8,387 nt of DNA from an uncultured Victivallales bacterium (GTDB lineage Bacteria; Verrucomicrobiota; Lentisphaeria; Oligosphaerales; JAFGRS01), in the NCBI GenBank assembly GCA_903834675.1, contig CAILKC010000690.1, positions 1-8,387 of the forward strand, read 5' to 3'. The notes beneath the pieces are model-generated. The model was not told the origin of the DNA. It saw nothing but the letters and a program-made list of their open reading frames with translations, and did not search any database. Shown one piece after another: positions 6,160-8,387 of the stretch (position 1 is the first letter of the stretch; each line of letters begins with the position of its first letter). The translations under genes and the position numbers were made by a program.

Positions 6160-6275
6160 CCCTTTCCCAGGCCCGCAATGCGCGTGAAGAGGTCGCGGAA
6201 GAGGGCGTCGCGGGTGCAGTGGGTGGCGACCCGCATGAAGTGCCGGTGCAGGTCCTGGCTGTAGGTGATAGGGTC
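6156..6275 (-). other. Coding-like fragment between convergent genes, origin unknown
   Basis: Read on the minus strand in a frame different from the cyclase, this stretch gives about 39 codons beginning DPITYSQDLHRHFMRV, then THCTRDALFRDLFTRIAGLGKG, and ends at a TAG that overlaps the transformylase stop codon. The composition resembles the helical C-terminal end of a real protein, unlike the Arg/Pro-rich shadow frames around it. Going upstream, the coding look is lost where the cyclase gene begins, and no start codon or ribosome site serves it. It may be the tail of a gene broken by rearrangement, or chance. I do not recognise the family. Confidence 0.25.
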
Positions 6276-8181
6276 AGGGACTCGCCTCCGGCGCCGCGAC
6301 CTCGAAGATGCGGTGCAGGCCGGTGATGCCTTTGAACTCGAAGTAGCCGATGGACCTGACGCTGAAGGCCGGGTTCCCCTTGATCTCGTCGTTGACGACT
6401 TCCGAGATCAGGACCCGGTCTCGTTCTGGCAACTGAACGCTGGCCAGGTCCTCGGCACCCTTCAGTTGATCCAGCTTCGCCGCCTCGATGCGCGCCGCGA
6501 AGTTGGCCGCGGTTCCGATGCGGTCGCCCTGCGAGTCGATGTTGATCTGCCCCAGATGAATGCCCATCCGCAGATGTATCGAACGCGCTTCCGACAGCTT
6601 CTCGTTCGCCGTCCGCACGTTGCGCAGGATGTTCAGCGCCGTGGTCACCGCGTTCTCGGCTTCCGGAAAGGTGAGCATGAAGCCGTCGCCCGTGCCTTTG
6701 GAGAACAGCACCCGGTGCCGCTGAGATTCGCTGCGGACGATGCCCCCCAGTTGCTCTTTGAGCCCGAGAACATAGTCATCGCCATACTTGCTTCCCAAGG
6801 CCGTAGAGCCCACCATGTCGATGAACATGATCGCCTCGACCGCGGAGGTCGCAGCGCCGTTCTCGTTGCCCTTGTTGCGGCCGCTGTGAGTCGGCGCGGG
6901 CGTTGCCGCCCGCGCTGGCGGGCTCCAGGTTGCCCCGGCGCTCGCCTCGCTGCCCTGGGGACGGGGAGCCGGGACACGGGCGCGCGGCGCCGGCATTCCG
7001 CTTGCCGAGGCTGGCCGCGCGGTCGGCGCGACCCCGGCGAACCCGGGAGCCTGGGTGCCGCCCTGGCTATCGACGGCAGGCCGAGTGTGGGGCAAACGCC
7101 GACCCCCACCATCGCCCACCGGCAGATCCTTGAGCGCGACGCTCGGCCCCCCGGACTGCTCGGCTTTCGCTTCCTGCACGACGCGGGGATCCCCCTCCAG
7201 ACGAACCCACAGGGGCACCCAAAGCAGAGCCACAGCCAGCACGTCCATGACCGCTTTCAGCGCCCCATACTGGACGCTGGGGGAAAGCGCAGCCATGACG
7301 ATGTAGGCCACCACAAACCCTAGAGCGCCGACTACCAAGGCGCCATGGAGTTGCCGGTGCAGTGGCGTGCGCTGTGTCCGCCGGGTGGCTCGCGCCAGGT
7401 ACTCCAACGCCAGTCGGTCCTTCAGGTCCCGGCGCAGGTACAGCGCCCGCGCCAGAGAGGTCACCAGGCACCAGGCCAGAAGTTGCGCTACGAGGGGAAC
7501 CATCGTCTTGGGGTTGATCACGTACTGCAGCACATCTTCACGCAGTTCTGCCAGGTCAGCCTGTCCCAGCCCCCGAGTGATCCAGCCACCGTCAAAGGGG
7601 GTAATGCCCTTCGCGCCGATCGCCTTCTCGGCTGCCACAAAACGTGGAAAGGGGACCAGTCCCAGGCGCGGTTGGCCCACCGCAATGCCATGGGCGGCGC
7701 AGAACAGAAACGCCAGCGCGGCCCAGAACCACGCCGCCCGCCGACCCGCGGCCATGGCCAGACCCAGCGGCACCGCGATGCCGAGGTCGAACTGCATCAG
7801 GTAGGGCGCCGCCAGCAGGGCGCAAGAAGCCCCTGCATGCCGTTCGCAAAACAGCACGAAAAGGAAGCTGAGAAACGCCGTGAGGAAACCCAGTTGCCCG
7901 TGTACCGAAAACATCTGCACCGTACAGACTAAGCCCGTCAATACCGCCCCCATACGGAGGTGAATCAGCGACAGGCCAAGCACACAGAGAGCCAGCATCC
8001 ACGACCAGCTCGAGAGAGGCGTGCGGAAGGTACACGCAGAGAGCACCGCCCACCCCATCACAAGGCCGCACAGAAGGGCCCCAAGAAACCGTTTCCGCTT
8101 CCCTACCAGATGGGCCAAACGGTCGCGCAGGACGATCAGCGGGAACGATGCCTTGGCGGCAGCGGTCGTGCTGCTGCTCAT
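6274..8181 (-). CDS. Membrane-bound class III adenylate/guanylate cyclase
   Basis: 635 residues. The N-terminal half has about eight or nine hydrophobic segments (roughly 33-52, 57-75, 78-92, 97-113, 120-143, 150-168, 226-247, 278-299 and 309-327), so it is an inner-membrane protein. Residues about 340-445 are a Pro/Ala/Gly-rich, probably disordered cytoplasmic linker. Residues about 447-628 are a class III cyclase domain. Aligned by motif to Rv1625c and mammalian cyclases, all six canonical residues are present: metal-binding Asp455 (FIDMVGST) and Asp499 (KGTGDGF), base-contacting Lys495 and Asp553, and transition-state Asn560 and Arg564 (NFAAR). The Lys/Asp pair predicts ATP and thus cAMP as product. 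One catalytic domain means it should work as a homodimer. No HAMP, PAS or CHASE2 domain is seen, so the signal sensed is unknown. A TTG at 8211 is in frame, but the ATG at 8181 has AGGAGG 8 bases before it. It is convergent with the transformylase gene and has its own upstream 23-bp element. Confidence 0.88.
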   Translation of the reverse strand: MSSSTTAAAKASFPLIVLRDRLAHLVGKRKRFLGALLCGLVMGWAVLSACTFRTPLSSWSWMLALCVLGLSLIHLRMGAVLTGLVCTVQMFSVHGQLGFLTAFLSFLFVLFCERHAGASCALLAAPYLMQFDLGIAVPLGLAMAAGRRAAWFWAALAFLFCAAHGIAVGQPRLGLVPFPRFVAAEKAIGAKGITPFDGGWITRGLGQADLAELREDVLQYVINPKTMVPLVAQLLAWCLVTSLARALYLRRDLKDRLALEYLARATRRTQRTPLHRQLHGALVVGALGFVVAYIVMAALSPSVQYGALKAVMDVLAVALLWVPLWVRLEGDPRVVQEAKAEQSGGPSVALKDLPVGDGGGRRLPHTRPAVDSQGGTQAPGFAGVAPTARPASASGMPAPRARVPAPRPQGSEASAGATWSPPARAATPAPTHSGRNKGNENGAATSAVEAIMFIDMVGSTALGSKYGDDYVLGLKEQLGGIVRSESQRHRVLFSKGTGDGFMLTFPEAENAVTTALNILRNVRTANEKLSEARSIHLRMGIHLGQINIDSQGDRIGTAANFAARIEAAKLDQLKGAEDLASVQLPERDRVLISEVVNDEIKGNPAFSVRSIGYFEFKGITGLHRIFEVAAPEASP

Positions 8182-8189
8182 GTGACGCT

Positions 8190-8195
8190 CCTCCT
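8190..8195 (-). promoter_or_regulatory. Shine-Dalgarno deciding the cyclase start
   Basis: AGGAGG on the minus strand is 8 bases before the ATG at 8181. It lies inside the reading frame opened by the TTG at 8211, so the ATG is preferred. Confidence 0.75.
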
Positions 8196-8240
8196 GTACC
8201 AGCAAGGGCAAGGCGGTCGAAAATCCGACCCGCAGCTACA

Positions 8241-8269
8241 ACAGTACGCAAGAAGACGCCCCAAGTCAA
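8241..8269 (-). promoter_or_regulatory. Possible promoter of the cyclase gene
   Basis: On the minus strand TTGACT (8269-8264, 5/6 to the -35 consensus) and TACTGT (8246-8241, 3/6 to the -10 consensus) are separated by exactly 17 bases. Both the -35 box and the GGGCGT word shortly after it recall the transformylase promoter. It lies 16 bases downstream of the 23-bp element and about 60 bases before the start codon. Confidence 0.35.
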
Positions 8270-8285
8270 GGCCTTGGCTCAGGGT

Positions 8286-8308
8286 GGGGCGCAGGTCAGT
8301 TCCGTAGG
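8286..8308 (-). promoter_or_regulatory. 23-bp element upstream of the cyclase gene
   Basis: This is the perfect inverted copy of 4926-4948. On the minus strand it reads in the direction of cyclase transcription, ends 16 bases before a TTGACT hexamer and 104 bases before the start codon. The same order and almost the same spacing are found before the transformylase gene, while the flanking bases are not alike. This supports a regulatory role more than a recent large duplication, though a mobile repeat cannot be ruled out. Confidence 0.5.
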
Positions 8309-8387
8309 GGTTCGCTTGTCTGAGAACCGCAGAGAGTCGAGGGCCTGCCCGCCGTGGTGGGTCGAGAGACGAGTGTCCGAGTCCCCC

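Noticed and set aside
6210..6234. Bidirectional terminator between the convergent transformylase and cyclase genes
   Set aside because: Only a 6-base stem with a 13-base loop and no T-run could be found, too weak to annotate.
6502..6525. Cyclase as class IIIb because a Thr stands near the substrate-site Asn
   Set aside because: The specificity position is seven residues before Asn560, which is Asp553. Thr557 occupies a different position, so the Asp-type signature holds.
6265..7323. 352-codon plus-strand open frame opposite the cyclase catalytic domain
   Set aside because: It is antisense to all the conserved cyclase motifs and its composition is that of a shadow frame.

Overview
This is an 8.4 kb stretch of GC-rich bacterial chromosome with four intact protein genes. 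On the minus strand are a secreted, unclassified barrel plus jelly-roll protein (4558 to 2801), then a PL26 exo-rhamnogalacturonan lyase-like enzyme (2695 to 398). On the plus strand is a stand-alone AICAR transformylase (5038 to 6159). Converging on it from the right is a membrane-bound class III nucleotide cyclase on the minus strand (8181 to 6274). All four genes have a purine-rich Shine-Dalgarno sequence 7 to 8 bases before the chosen ATG.

The organism cannot be named from the window. High GC content, PL26-type pectin metabolism, a transformylase split from its cyclohydrolase, a decayed PIN toxin and arrays of GC-rich palindromes fit a large-genome, uncultured environmental bacterium that degrades plant polysaccharides. 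Armatimonadota- or Planctomycetota-like lineages are plausible, but this is a guess.

Layout. Bases 1-397 have no gene. They hold a run of GC-rich palindromes, three exact-length 35-bp tandem repeats (126-230), a partial copy of a dispersed element (266-279) and a nested stem-loop (305-363) just past the PL26 gene. The two minus-strand carbohydrate genes are 105 bases apart and probably form one transcription unit. Bases 4559-5037 lie between divergent genes. They contain a decayed C-terminal piece of a PIN-domain (VapC-like) toxin, a pyrimidine-rich period-8 tract, and the promoter region of the transformylase gene. The short gap 6160-6273 between convergent genes holds a coding-like fragment of unknown origin. 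Bases 8182-8387 hold the cyclase promoter region. I see nothing recognisable in 8309-8387.

The most interesting signal is regulatory. A perfect 23-bp sequence occurs upstream of both the transformylase gene and the cyclase gene. In each case it points in the direction of transcription and sits 15-16 bases before a TTGAC-type -35 hexamer, about 90-105 bases before the start codon. This may be a shared operator or activator site, or a dispersed repeat that carries a promoter. No obviously new multi-gene system is visible.
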